Below are positions 47,501 through 56,046 of a stretch of DNA of 64,000 bases, piece after piece. The notes below the pieces were generated by a model. It searched no databases. It was not told where the DNA came from and saw only the letters and a program-made list of their open reading frames with translations. The stretch lies in the NCBI GenBank assembly GCA_949358305.1, contig OX442314.1:10533060-10597059 (forward strand), given 5' to 3'. Every line of letters starts with the position of its first letter. Positions within the stretch are counted from its first letter, which is position 1. Source of the stretch: Strigamia acuminata. Lineage: Eukaryota > Arthropoda > Chilopoda > Geophilomorpha > Linotaeniidae. The position numbers and the translations under genes are program-made.

Positions 47501-50500
47501 GAGAATCATGATGTAATGCACTTTGGCTCCGCTCACAATAATATTACAATGTTATTTTTCGATTGCTTTGCGCATGGTTTATCTCATAGAGGGTAGGGGC
47601 GACAATGGTTATGTTCACACGATCGTATCACCTGACCTCATTTTCCATCTATCTCTATCTCTATCTACTTTTAAATAATATACCATATACGAAGTTGACT
47701 GAAGCGGTCCCTCTAGGAATGTTTACCTAATCAGTGAGATAGCAAGTAATCTCTCGAGATACAGCGTTACTGGCCAGGGAATTGCATTGCATCCAATGCA
47801 AGTATTAGAATTCCAATTCAGAAAACCCGAATATAGCCATTCTTCCAATGAAGCAATCCAGGATGCTAGATTGCAAACCCAATTTAATCAAGTCATAAAA
47901 TCAGCTTGGGTTTCTGAGATGGACATTCCTCCATGCGTTTGAAATGTGATATAGCAAAAACACAACATTTTTCTCTTTAAATGTAAATGTCTTGACAACT
48001 ACCTGCCTAAAGACCACTTTAACTTGGCTTTAGTTCCTGTGTACTATTTTCCCTGTATTGGACGACCACCCAGCTAAACAAGAAACTTTTTGGCACCACA
48101 GACAGGTTTCACTGTATAATTACATCAACTTTTGTCTTTTTGGAACAACCCACACAAACATTGTTATGTTGACAAAAGATGTCAAGATGCCAACAAAGCA
48201 GAAACGAGATGATGCCATTGTTAAACAATGAGGGGTTTTGTTAAATTTTTTACACTGAATCTTCTAGAGTTGTTTCTTGGTTTAGCCAGCTAATACAAAT
48301 TCAAAAATACTTCGCTATACTCTGTCTCGATACAACGTTGTCCTATTTCCCAATTGGTTGAGCCGGATTACTAACTGTGGACTGTGCTTTACTACGCGGA
48401 AAAGTAGTTCTGGTTATTTTCAATGAATTTTAGTGTAAAAAGTAGTTAGAAGGATGGATTTTATTTAAGTGGTAATAAAATATTTATTAATTGGCGCGCG
48501 ATTAAAGGTCGTGCGATGAAGTGTCCACGCGATGAAAGGGTTTGCGATGAAGTGTCCGCGATTAACCGTCGCGCGATGGAGCGGCGCAGTATGAAAAGTC
48601 GGGATACCATTTGCTAAAATAAGCTATTTTCAAACAATGTTAGCATAGGTTGTTGGTTTCTATTGGCGCACATAACTCATACTGTTTTCTGAGTGTATTA
48701 ATGAAACTTCTTAATGCACTCTTGCGGTGGTTAGGTGCATTTTTTAGCCCATGCAACAGCGCTGCCACATTCACTCGTGTGCAATAAAGAAATTTGCAGA
48801 TTGAAGTTGGCATCAAGATTCTGGACGCAGAACGGTATGTCTCCAGTAATTCTTTCAAGGTGCTGCTGATGACAACACAATTAAGCATGCTCAGTCAAAA
48901 TATGCAAGCTGCAACTGCCTGGTGTTTTGAGATGGCATTTTGTCAAATACAATTGGAACAATGCCAAGAGCAAAAACATTTCTGCACAAAGCACACAGTC
49001 GCCTTGCATAACCCCCAAAATTTCAAACGCAACGTCTAAAACCTTACCAAAAACATTATCCAACGCCTAAACACATCATCTTTTTTCAAAACAACAAAAA
49101 AATTAAAATCTTCACGACCACCTGGGATAATTAAACCAAAAAGCAGTGGTTACTCCGCTAATGGCTGAACAAGATTGATGAGAAGCAGAAAGTGCCTGAA
49201 TATTTAATGATCGTGCGCACACTTAACTGCATCCCAGATTTGCCATGAAAATCGGGTCTTATGGGAACCGAACAAAACACAAACAAACAACAAAAAAGGG
49301 TTGTTTGAGGTGAGAATGTGGGCATGAACATGACAAAATAGCCTGGGACTAATTCCACAGATGAAGTGCAAAGAGCCATTTCATTTATTTAAATAAATTA
49401 TTTGTAGACGTCACATTTTATTAAATAAAACGTTTAAAACTGTTTAAACTTGTATTGAAAAATGTAATTTGACAAAAATAACAGTAGTGAGTTTGTGGTT
49501 GCCAATTGTTCCTTATAATTATGAGTTACAAGCTCATAATTATAAAAATGGACTTATAACATAACGTAACTCCTCAACTTTTACACTATTTTGTAAAATA
49601 AGGGAGCCAATCAGATCGCTTAACACTATTTGAAGCTCCTCCCACTATTGCAAATGGCGCTGATGGTGCTAATGGCAATTCAAAATGGCTGCCTGACCTG
49701 TTTCAACATTCAGTCTCAATCACAATTTCTTTCTGCCATCGAAGGATAGAAACAACTAAAATAATTCCAGGTAAGCAAATAAATAAACTGGAAGACAATT
49801 TCATGTCTGAAAACTGTCAGATTAGTAAAACTACAGATTTTCATTTTATTTTGCATCGGGATTTGTTCTACCATTACATGGTATTTATAAGTATAATTTA
49901 TAAAATATATTTATTGCACCACAAGTGCCTATTTCAAGAAGGAATTATAATTCTCATTATGAGCTTGTAACTCATAATTATAAGGAACAATTGGCAACTG
50001 CAAACTCACTAGTATCGGCCGCGCACACTAAAATAAAAGGTGTAAAATAACTCCATTAAAGGTGTTGTTGCAACTAACTGAATACTCTTTTCAGTGCATC
50101 TTTGCTCCATGCTTTGAGATGTTGATGGAAGAATGTAGTTTGAATAAAGACGTCCTTGGTGTGAAATTAGAAGCAATACAAGAGTTATTTGCCAAAATTT
50201 CAAAATTTCAATTTTTTTTTTCTCTTTCATTTTTTCTCGTGTAAAAATATCCCTTCATTATCAAATTATTTTTCTCCCTTCCCATAAAGTGCCTACTTAA
50301 ATCCTCGTTTCAGTCCTTTCGAATATCGATTTCATTTCACCTTGCAATTTCTTAGAGAAAAAGAAAAAAAAGAAAAAAAAAATTGACGATTTGAAGCGCG
50401 CGCACACACACACTTCATTTTTCCTTATCGGTCCATTTGAAAGATTTCTTTCTTGTTGCAAGAAAAAAAAAATTCATTTCAATTCCGCGATTCGACTTCC

Positions 50501-50817
50501 GTTTTAATTTAAACCATTTTAGAAGAAAGGAATTATTACTCACCTCAAGTCACTCTCGTCTCGGCACAAAAACCAATGAACTTTATCTTTGTTCTTGGAA
50601 CCGAAGGCGAGAAGTGTGGCCTGAGTGCGGCCAGGGGGCAGTTCTGGTCTGTTGGGGATCCTCGACGTCCATTGTGCGATGGCGATCAGATGAGGTGCTT
50701 CGCGAATCACGATTCCGCCATCCGGTTCGAGTCGATCTCGTTCGCGGAACCAGGCTACTGTGGAGTCGCTGTATAACACAACGTACTCCTCTCGCCAATC
50801 CTTGCCGAAAAGACGCT
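32524..50817 (-). CDS. PH-domain protein with Pro-rich and Gly/Asn-rich tail (5' end missing)
   Basis: Four minus-strand exons whose phases chain exactly: 50544-50817, 37563-37590 (28-bp micro-exon), 33907-34033, 32524-33065. They give 322 residues plus an unknown N-terminus. The first exon holds most of a pleckstrin-homology fold: GKDWREEYVVLYSDSTVAWF, RDRLEPDGGIVIREAPH, QWTSRIPNRPELPPG, VHWFLCRDESDL. The micro-exon supplies the C-terminal helix with its invariant Trp (SDWMTAISNT). Next come Pro-rich segments (LPPPPFPPTASP, VAPPPPLPQGYLPPPPPYSE), possible SH3/WW ligands. A low-complexity tail follows (TTVVIRDGGRG, Gly/Trp run, Asn/His run, acidic Gly end DAGCDFAF). PH domains bind phosphoinositides or proteins at membranes; the specific role is unknown to me. 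Introns of 12.9 kb and 3.5 kb hold a full copia element and several MITEs. Confidence 0.8.
33282..33874. mobile_element. MITE family 1, copy A
   Basis: Starts GCTAAGTACACATGACCTGA and is closely similar over most of its length to 54927-55463. Its right end (CTTGTGTGTAA) is modified and carries an extra ~35 bp. The internal region has GTGCACGGAA words and the GATCGATCGTGACCGGTCGT block. It lies in the last intron of the PH-domain gene. Confidence 0.75.
34483..35366. mobile_element. palindromic element interrupted by a nested hAT MITE
   Basis: The left end AAGGGGTTTCATTAAATGAGC is mirrored at the right by GCTCATTTGATGAAACCCCTT, with further inverted matches inward (GATTAGTTGATTA / TAATCAACTAATC). 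No coding capacity is seen. It was split by the insertion at 34503-34900. Confidence 0.75.
34503..34900. mobile_element. hAT-type MITE with 8-bp target duplication
   Basis: Ends TATGGTTTCGG and CCGAAACCCTA are inverted, with long subterminal inverted repeats rich in CCCGGTACC/TTCCCGGG. Both flanks carry AAATGAGC (34495-34502 and 34901-34908), an exact 8-bp duplication. An 8-bp TSD with TA(T/G)GGTTTCGG ends points to the hAT superfamily. The interior is TGGCCAATTTTAGCC-type repeats with no transposase. Confidence 0.9.
36126..36557. mobile_element. MITE with ~47-bp terminal inverted repeats
   Basis: ATACTCGAGTTGCACTCAAA (36128 on) continues through GGCACCT-ACAATGTGTACTCCCATTGGT. Its inverted copy, ACCAATGGGAGTACACATTG...TTGAGTGCAACTCGAGTAT, ends at about 36556. 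The interior is non-coding. It lies in the large intron of the PH-domain gene. Confidence 0.85.
37802..37960. mobile_element. 159-bp solo-LTR-like element, copy A, TSD TTACA
   Basis: Begins TGTTGGATG and ends CATCCCAACA (TG...CA, short inverted ends), and is flanked on both sides by TTACA. It is about 90 percent identical to 61939-62095, which has its own different 5-bp duplication. Size, ends and 5-bp TSD fit a solo LTR of a very small LTR (TRIM-like) element. Confidence 0.8.
37970..38465. mobile_element. possible MITE (TARTACTCATA ends)
   Basis: TAATACTCATAAGCAG near 37976 with AGTCTGCCCACAGAAACTTC has an inverted counterpart at about 38405-38458 (GTGGGCATACACTTCTGTTA, CGTATGAGTACTA). The internal CGATCGGTCTTGAC and GACCGGTCGTA words recall MITE family 1. 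The ends are imperfect, so borders are approximate. Confidence 0.45.
39710..40085. repeat. AT minisatellite, 20-23-bp units
   Basis: Units of TTTTTGATCTTAAAAATCAA and AAATGAATGTTTTGA(C) repeat about 16 times, ending at CAATACTCAAGGGTG. A similar array with a similar right border occurs at 53020-53320. Confidence 0.88.
40086..41540. other. intron of the PH-domain gene, no gene seen
   Basis: AT-rich, with an oligo-T run near 40590 and a dispersed repeat near 41030-41095 (GGGATACCGGGAATTTCC). A plus-strand frame at 41315-41617 has acceptable composition but no recognisable motif. Confidence 0.45.
41543..41875 (-). pseudogene. PHD-finger-like fragment, unrecognised gene
   Basis: The minus strand encodes CFVCNTSSVRGSQMVRCDYC, then LNWFHFKF, then TFICPFC. 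The spacing is that of a PHD zinc finger, with Cys pairs and His present, but the Cys expected after WFHFK is Phe. It lies immediately downstream, in its own reading direction, of the copia insertion at 41895, has no intron, and soon runs into low-complexity sequence. Such PHD modules occur in transposon proteins as well as host chromatin proteins. A decayed element is the better guess. Confidence 0.4.
41895..42099 (-). repeat. 3' LTR of copia element (205 bp)
   Basis: TG...CA-bounded 205-bp repeat that appears identical base for base to 46448-46652. Next to it (42100-42113) is the purine-rich AAGGAGGGTT on the minus strand, the expected polypurine tract. Confidence 0.92.
42220..46320 (-). 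CDS. copia gag-pol polyprotein
   Basis: A single 1,366-residue frame without stop or frameshift. Order: copia-type Gag (about 1-200); CCHC zinc knuckle CYECGKSGHIAKDC (236-249); aspartic protease with DSGAS (301-305); pre-integrase HKRLCHA (~434); integrase core with HMDLIGPF (~497) and SDNGGEF (~560); reverse transcriptase with FDIKTAYLYG and the YVDD catalytic motif (~1036); RNase H with TDSQPAM (~1276); and an acidic Glu/Asp/Lys tail. The integrase-before-RT order defines Ty1/copia (Pseudoviridae-type) elements. Start: MADAISGGSLNRIDLLTPEN, the first ATG after the leader. All catalytic signatures checked are present. Confidence 0.95.
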   Translation of the reverse strand: MADAISGGSLNRIDLLTPENYFIWQFKVGTLLAAKSLKNMITDPAVVEPVVGSAGYADNLVKYNTWVKNNNEALGIIILTVSNEEATNCMGKTSAKEVWDALKALYAGTTEERQIDAAAELCELRMRHDEAVDSYLNRAKSIQSRAKAVGRDIKDRELMMYVTRSLVTRFSHIARNFRSNAAATIEELRRELKMEDQWSAFNLKGAATESGTVAFKAQVGKNSGGRKTKGGTKFVCYECGKSGHIAKDCWQRHPEKRPTKMTQRPKEAAKMAQAEVEFATIQHALVVELESSDHLDDWILDSGASVHMSSKRELFKTFVEMETTITTAKKGVKLLATGKGSIILDCQLDGAATMKILLQDVLFVPELKGNLLSIPRLTAKNYTVQFRGNWADINSPIGETIGKGAKCGTMYLLQLKKEEQANAVATTTKQTKEIWHKRLCHANERTIDKMTNKELVYGLEYNNAPLEKCTACILGKMTKSPYKRINEKQSDDVLQLIHMDLIGPFKTPSMGGSRYAFVITEDFTRKKFAYFMSEKSQTFDFFKSFKAMAEKQTGNKLKRIRSDNGGEFVNENFKRLCNDEGILHELTVPFNAASNGIAERTNRTLVEATRTLLLESGLPQIFWAEAFSTSIHVKNRTLTKPNGDLVPEEMWLKRKQSIKHLRVFGCEAFLHIPAEKRQKLDQKAKRGIFVGYSTDRKAFRIYVPAEKKIQEGRTVEFNEEIRGADIFNLTKPDENRRFCQEFEDEAIGETNANDDNNVQQPAVIVEDEQQELQRDQPAQVGRPRGTTQAVLEQRHAEQMEQRERQLQQEGVRRSQRIAAQHEAVNAAVEAANAAFEGVDDLFTPETYEQAINCDEKEKWKTAMDSEIDSLHVNNVWTLVKKEKQMTTIKSKWIYRIKLNVDRSVNKYKARLVAVGYSQRAGIDYTETFSPVVRVESLRIILSMVAKHKLMTRQFDIKTAYLYGLIDETIFMEQPEGYEQKDLICRLERSLYGLRQSGRCWNERLDTELQKIGLTPLINDRCVYIYKRKNDFIILGVYVDDILAAFTSQKILDRILKKIKRVFEIVDLGEVHFLLGMEISIMDNGILIGQQKYINDVLKRYELMDGVTANTPMATGQDLDDFEKSKRVDQQLYQQMIGSLMHVMIISRPDISFAISALSAYSRDPRQLHFRAVKRVMRYLKKTIEMRLFFSNEEGKLQGFADASWNVTQDAKSHTGMIVKIGSTTITWKTKKQRLVAMSSTESEILAICELLKSIKWARDFLSEVGEGSCVQRKVPIFTDSQPAMQILCGSNQFGRTKHMNRHLMFIRDEIKLGNIELIHLPTGDMIADFLTKAVAKDKFMEGRDGVSLRGEVKINEDEEKNEDEDK
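46448..46652 (-). repeat. 5' LTR of copia element (205 bp)
   Basis: Contains the presumed promoter. On the minus strand it begins TGTTAGATTT and ends AACCAACA, followed by the primer-binding site-like sequence. It reads identical to the other LTR. Confidence 0.92.
46653..46722. repeat. right part of a hairpin repeat split by copia
   Basis: GTTTGGCGATATATTGCGAT is mirrored by ATCGC-AAAAATATCGCCAAACTGCAG ending near 46721. The outermost part of the left arm (CTGCA) lies at 41885-41889, on the far side of the copia element. The uninterrupted repeat would be a ~75-bp imperfect palindrome. Confidence 0.7.
46723..48470. other. intron of the PH-domain gene, no gene seen
   Basis: AT-rich with a (TATCTC)n-like stretch near 47650. 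No coding evidence. Confidence 0.5.
48490..48605. repeat. GCGATGAAGTGTC degenerate repeats
   Basis: Four to six copies of a CGCGAT(G/T)AA(G/A)-type motif with unusual CG content inside an AT-rich region. Probably an end or internal part of a mobile element. Confidence 0.5.
48606..49480. other. intron, no gene seen
   Basis: A minus-strand frame at 48640-48888 is unremarkable. Nothing else is supported. Confidence 0.5.
49484..50013. mobile_element. MITE with ~60-bp terminal inverted repeats, TA-flanked
   Basis: TAGTGAGTTTGTGGTTGCCA at the left continues through AATTGTTCCTTATAATTATGAG. The right end is the inverted copy, ending GCAAACTCACTA. Terminal TA on both sides suggests a Tc1/mariner-type TA target. 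About 530 bp, non-coding interior. It lies just downstream, in transcript direction, of the PH-encoding exon. Confidence 0.88.
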
Positions 50818-51975
50818 CTGTGTAATAATAAAACGAGTAAAAATAAAAAACTACGTTTTTGTTGAATAACCTTAGTTATTGTATGAATAATTAAATTATC
50901 ACAGCATTAAACGTTAAAACACATTAACTGCCATGCTTTACTTCACTTGGTCGCCATTACAATCACTCTCGATATATCATCAACCAATTGCAACAGTACA
51001 GACTACTAGCGCTGACTAGTGAGAATAATCAAACTAATCACAACTAAACAAACACTACAATTTTAAACTTCTATTTCATATCCATATCCCTTTAGTGTTT
51101 TATTAAAAGAATTCAAATGACAAAACGCTAGTCTTTCCAAAAACCTTTCGGCTGTTCCCAACCATCTTCAGTGGTTTGTAATGTTCTGTAAACTTCAAAC
51201 CAGTTTATCTTTATTAAACCACTGGAAACGTTTCGTCTTCTTTCTAAAATCGCCGCTACTATCGGCATACGTCACTGACTGCAGCGATTGCGCCGAAATT
51301 AGCAAAAAAAATTAACTTTTTCGCATTAAAATGTAAAAAAAAAATATATAGGCAGATAGGGAATTTTATTTTGAACAAGATTAATCTGGTTTTTGAATTT
51401 ATTAACCACTTTATAACGAAAAACAAAGCGGATTTAGAGTTGACCCCGGCAATCTGTAATCCATTTTATTTACGTAGTTTAAGTGGTGGCGCTGCTGTGC
51501 ACAGGAAGTGTAATGAGAAACTATCATAAAAAGTCTTTAAAAAGAAATAAAATAAAAATATAAAAAACTAATGACAAAAACTTTTGCAGGATTTGAAAAA
51601 GGGTTAGTTGGTTGGCTATTACCATGATGTGACATTGACAAATGAAAGACTACGTGTGCAGCATTCCCACGGAACCTTTCCCCCGAGCAACTTTTCAACA
51701 TTATCGAAGAGATATAAAGTAGGAACGATATTTTTCAGCAGGCCATTCAAAGTTTTTATTTTTAGAGTCTCTATAAACAGAATGGGCACCAAAAACAGCC
51801 GTAAACCAACATCGAAAACAGAAACAACAACTATGGTTCACGCCCGCCCACATGGTTCAAAAAGACATTGAAATTATACGACTACTTTTCATAAGTTTAG
51901 AAAAAAAATTAAAAATAGCGGAGATCAAACTTTATGGCTGCAAAACCCAGAATTGAAAGCAGTTAGCAACTCGAT
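50818..51975. other. upstream intron or flank of the PH exon, no gene seen
   Basis: The missing 5' exon(s) of the PH-domain gene must lie here or further right, beyond what I can recognise. The only visible sequence is AT-rich. Confidence 0.5.
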
Positions 51976-51982
51976 TTTTCTA

Positions 51983-52262
51983 CACTAGCTGCATTCAAAA
52001 AGTCTAAAACGACTCTTTTTCTGCCGTTTCGTGTCTGTACGTGTGACGGGTTCAGGCCCACAGGGAGACACAAAAAACACACATGTGCACGGTGTGAAAT
52101 CAAGCTCTTTACTACATTAACAATACATATTTCATCACCAAAGAAACCTTAGAATAATGACAGCACTTAATGATATGGATATTCAATGTTAATGACGTCA
52201 CACATACAGACAAGAAACGACAGAAACGAGTCGTTTTAGACTTTTTGTATGTAGCTAGTGTT
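51983..52262. mobile_element. ~280-bp MITE with ~60-bp terminal inverted repeats
   Basis: ACTAGCTGCATTCAAAAAGT then CTAAAACGACTC...CTGCCGTTTCGTGTCTGTACGTGTGAC. The right side is its inverted copy, ending GTCGTTTTAGACTTTTTGTA-TGTAGCTAGT. Clear foldback structure, no coding capacity. Confidence 0.88.
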
Positions 52263-53015
52263 ATAAAATGGTTCAAAAAGAAATAATCAACCTAAAAAGT
52301 AATCTGTGAGAAGCTTTATATTTTTCATAAGTTTAGAAAACATTCTAAAACGTATAAAAAGTTTGCGACCACTATAAATTTATTGGTTTCGAGTCAAATT
52401 TTGGTTTGAAAATTTATTTCCAAGTGTGCAATGTGTAAAACAGTGATTGTAGACCTAATATTAGGCTTAAAAAATTGTTTGAGGAAAAAATGCAATACAA
52501 ACAATACAATACAAACTGTTGTTCGCTTTAAGGATAATAATGCAGAGGGAAGAAAAAGTGGAGGAAAACATACATAATAGTTAGAAATTAATGTGCGTTC
52601 AAAATGTGTGGGCGTGAGCCGAGATGGTGTATGCACGCTTCTTCAATTAATGGGAGATGGATGGGTTGGCTGTGGAAGGTGGAGCGATGAAAAGGATTAG
52701 CCAATCACCCGAAAACGTGCAAGCCCAATCTCAATTTTACACTTGGAGTATAATCAACGCCACTCAAAACTCACCATGGACAAAAAAAAAACAGTTTGAA
52801 TTCACAAATTACACCTTTTAAAAATTGCTTAAAGTTTTATTGGGAAAGTACAATCGGTCCCAAGCGCAAGAACCATCAACATTATAGAGAAATTAAACCA
52901 ATATGGACTTTGCAGAACTCAATTTGCTTTGCACACATTCATAACTCGATATTAAATTACAAACTTCCTAGTTTTAAACATTGAAAAATAGGTGAGATCA
53001 AAGTTTGTGTTTATA
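52263..53015. other. no gene seen
   Basis: AT-rich with short frames only. Confidence 0.5.
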
Positions 53016-53325
53016 TATGGTTTTAGGCCTAAAAATGAAGTTTTAGGTCAAAAAATGACGTTTTAGATAAAAAAAAGAAGTTTTAGGACAAAAAAATAAA
53101 GTTTTGAGCCAAAAATAAATGTTTTGAGCCAAAAAATAAATGTTTTGGGTCTAAATAAGAATTTTTGGGTCTAAATAAGAATTTTTGGTTCTAAATAAGA
53201 ATTTTTGGTTCTAAATAAGAATTTTTGGTTCTAAATAAGAATTTTGTGTCTTTAAAAAAAACTAAAATTTTGATCCAAAAACGTATTTTAGTCCTAAAAA
53301 TGGAATATTTTCATTACTCAAGGTG
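53016..53325. repeat. AT minisatellite, 20-21-bp units
   Basis: TTTTAGGTCAAAAAATGACG-type units pass into TCTAAATAAGAATTTTTGGT units (five nearly perfect), ending at ATTACTCAAGGTGG. This resembles the array and border at 39710-40095. Confidence 0.9.
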
Positions 53326-54920
53326 GGTGGTCATTTAAAAAGAATATCATCTTTAGAACTGGCCACTCCCACACTTGCCCATCAGAAACACCCAGACCAA
53401 AGCCCCTGACGCAGAGGCGATGCTTCCAGTTTATCTCTCAATTTAAATATTTGTTTTCCGTCTTTGAGGAAACAAATCAAACTGAGTGGAAAGTAGATCC
53501 AGTTCACCTATTTCTTCCTCCCCTATCCCCTCGGACTAAACCCCTGCGATTATTTTCCAAAGTGAATATCACATTTGCCCATCTCCGACATTTTACCCCT
53601 TCGCACTCTTCCCTGCATCACACCCCGCCAAAACCAAGCGTAAATCACATTTTTATTTTCCCCACAAATCAATAAATAAATCCATTACCAAAATTAAAAA
53701 AAAAAAAAAATTAAACAGTAATCGGATCCCTAATCGGAACCATGGAGGGCTCACTCAAAGCATTAAAGCCCCATCGCAATTCGCAAACCGATGGGATGTA
53801 AAAGAAAGAGAAGCGCGAAAAAAAGGTGCAATATAGGAAGCGGCAAAACGGGGGCTAACACGGCAAAAGAGGAGGAATTTTTCCGCTCCACTGTTTCTTG
53901 TTTTTCTTGGCTCCCTTCGAGGCCTAATAAATCTCCTGGCACCTTCCCAGAATGCCTTCCCGACCCAGCCGAGCAGAACACACTAAACACAACTGCCAAA
54001 ACGAAAGATAATTACGTACGACTTGCACATATTAGCCGCCATCTTTGCGTTTGGCGCTGTCTTTGCTAGAGTTAGCGCATAAAAAATGCACGTTTCTACA
54101 TATATTCTTATCAGACTCTGCAATTTACACGCGGCGAAACCTCCACGTGCCATCAGTAAACGCCAAAGCGGCGCCCGAACGTCGAATTGATGGTCTGCGA
54201 AAGAAACAGCGCGCACAAATCAAACCCACTCATGCGCACAAAGGACAAACACGCGCTCAAATAGAAAAAACTGACAACACTATTTGCTCCCGTCACGCGC
54301 GCACACAATACCAATTCATACCGCGACCAAACATGTGGGACTTATTTGAAAAATTGCATCGACCCACAATTTCTCCACTACCTTCATTTTCCCCCATACA
54401 TACATATATATACGCATACATACTCATACATATCCATTCTTCCAAACGACAAGGCGCGACGACTACGGCGCATGCGTCTAACCACACCCAGGCGTGACTC
54501 GCATTCAGAAACATCCCTAAAGCTTCCCCGGCCTACTTTTTTATATTTATATCGAGTGACTCCCGAACAACATTGAAATGCAGTATATTCTTAATGCAGC
54601 AAACCATGGGTTTATCCTGTCCGCTTCTCTTTCATTTTCTTTCCGTGTTGTCCTCAGGTGGCGCTGGGGAAAAATCGTCATTCAGTGCAAGAAATTTTAT
54701 TTATATTTCCTTTTAAAACACTTCGTTCCGGTGTGGCTGATTACATTTTAGATGACAATTACAGATTAATGTGATGAAATAAAGAGTTAACGCGACTGTA
54801 GTGAGTTTTGAAAGAAGAGTATCGGCACAAAGCACGTTTGACAAAATGGCGACCGCTATACCCAAGCCAAGTCGTTCCAATTCCGTTCCAATTCCTTTCA
54901 CATTTCACATTGTTTTATGC
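53326..54920. other. no gene seen
   Basis: Contains an (ATACATAC)n-like stretch near 54400-54430 and short open frames without motifs. Possible promoter-like CG-richer DNA near 54040-54200 (ATTAGCCGCCATCTTTGCG) cannot be tied to a gene. Confidence 0.4.
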
Positions 54921-54926
54921 GTTTAA

Positions 54927-55463
54927 GCTAACTACACATGACCTGATTCCGTGTATGAAATGGTCACTTTCCGGGAGCGGCCAGAAGTTTTGGTCGACGT
55001 GGTACACATAGTTCCGCTTACCACACACGGAGATTTTTTGGCAACCGGAATTCTATTCTTTTCGGCAGTGATGGTGCACGGAAAAATTCAATCGTTTCCG
55101 TGCACGAACAAATTCTGAGTACCCAGAAAGCATTGTGGTAATGCGATCGATCATGACCGGTCGTACATAAGACGGAGGTGGATACTGAATACAAAGACAG
55201 ATAATACTAAAAATGTTTTGATTAATTTATTTTATAGTTTATTATTAATTATTAATTTAAAAATTCTGTAATCCATTTATTTTGCACAAAGTACAATATT
55301 TTGTAAAAGTAGTCGCCATTTGTAATTACAACACGTGCACGGATTGTGTTTACCAAACAATTTTCGCACACGGAAAGACAGCCAAACACACATGCGGAAT
55401 CATTTCGTTTGCGGCGTGAACAACCTGAAATTTCAGACTCTGAAAGTCTTGTGTGTACTTAGC
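54927..55463. mobile_element. MITE family 1, copy B (complete ends)
   Basis: Starts GCTAACTACACATGACCTGA and ends CTTGTGTGTACTTAGC, an imperfect ~14-bp terminal inverted repeat (GCTAA-TACACA). It is 537 bp and nearly collinear with 33282-33874. No coding capacity. Confidence 0.8.
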
Positions 55464-55980
55464 ATTTGTTGACAAATTTGGCTATTTATGCAAAATAATA
55501 TACTTTTATGCATTTATGTATAAACAATGAAAGTTGTGTAACATCGGTTGGGCATATTTCATTCATGTGAAGATGACGTTTCTATTTGTTTTTGATCCTA
55601 CTTTGTTGCACACACAATCCTTGTGGTTGTTCAAAGTTAAACTTATTTTCCTTTTGGATTTTATGTAACTGTTGCAGTCGTAATATAAAGCATCTGCCAG
55701 CTAGGCCATTAAAGCAAAAGACGATTGACTAGAGCTATAAAAATTGTTAGAGCCTCAGCTGGCCACTAGGTGTATGCGTTGATCCACGCTTGCAGGAAAG
55801 CCGTGCTCCGAAAAGCCGAGTAAAAAATAACATAACAGCTTTTTGTTTTTTTGGTGCTTGAAGGACAAATGAAACTTCACCAGCAGGAAGAGACAAGTTT
55901 GCACCATTTCGGGGCACGTTAATCGACTTCCTCTTTTTAAAGGTCTTGTTTTCGTTACTGCACCAGGTAGTGCGTACGTA
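55464..55980. other. no gene seen
   Basis: AT-rich; leads into the 5S-derived segment. Confidence 0.5.
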
Positions 55981-56046
55981 CTGAAAACACCGGTTCTCGT
56001 CCGATCTCCGAAGTTAAGCACATAAAATGGAGTCTGATTAGTCCCG
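55975..56046 (+). pseudogene. 5S rRNA-derived segment (pseudogene or SINE3-like head)
   Basis: From 55981 the sequence follows eukaryotic 5S rRNA closely for 40 nt: CTGAAAACACCGGTTCTCGT then CCGATCTCCGAAGTTAAGCA, with only about two differences from the animal consensus as I recall it. It covers the internal A-box region. The flanking 5S parts are absent or badly diverged (GTCTGATTAGTCCCG vaguely echoes the next 5S block), so it is not a functional 5S gene. Confidence 0.75.

Noticed and set aside
55975-56046. Functional 5S rRNA gene
   Set aside because: Only about 40 of 120 bases match; both ends needed for the terminal helix are missing.
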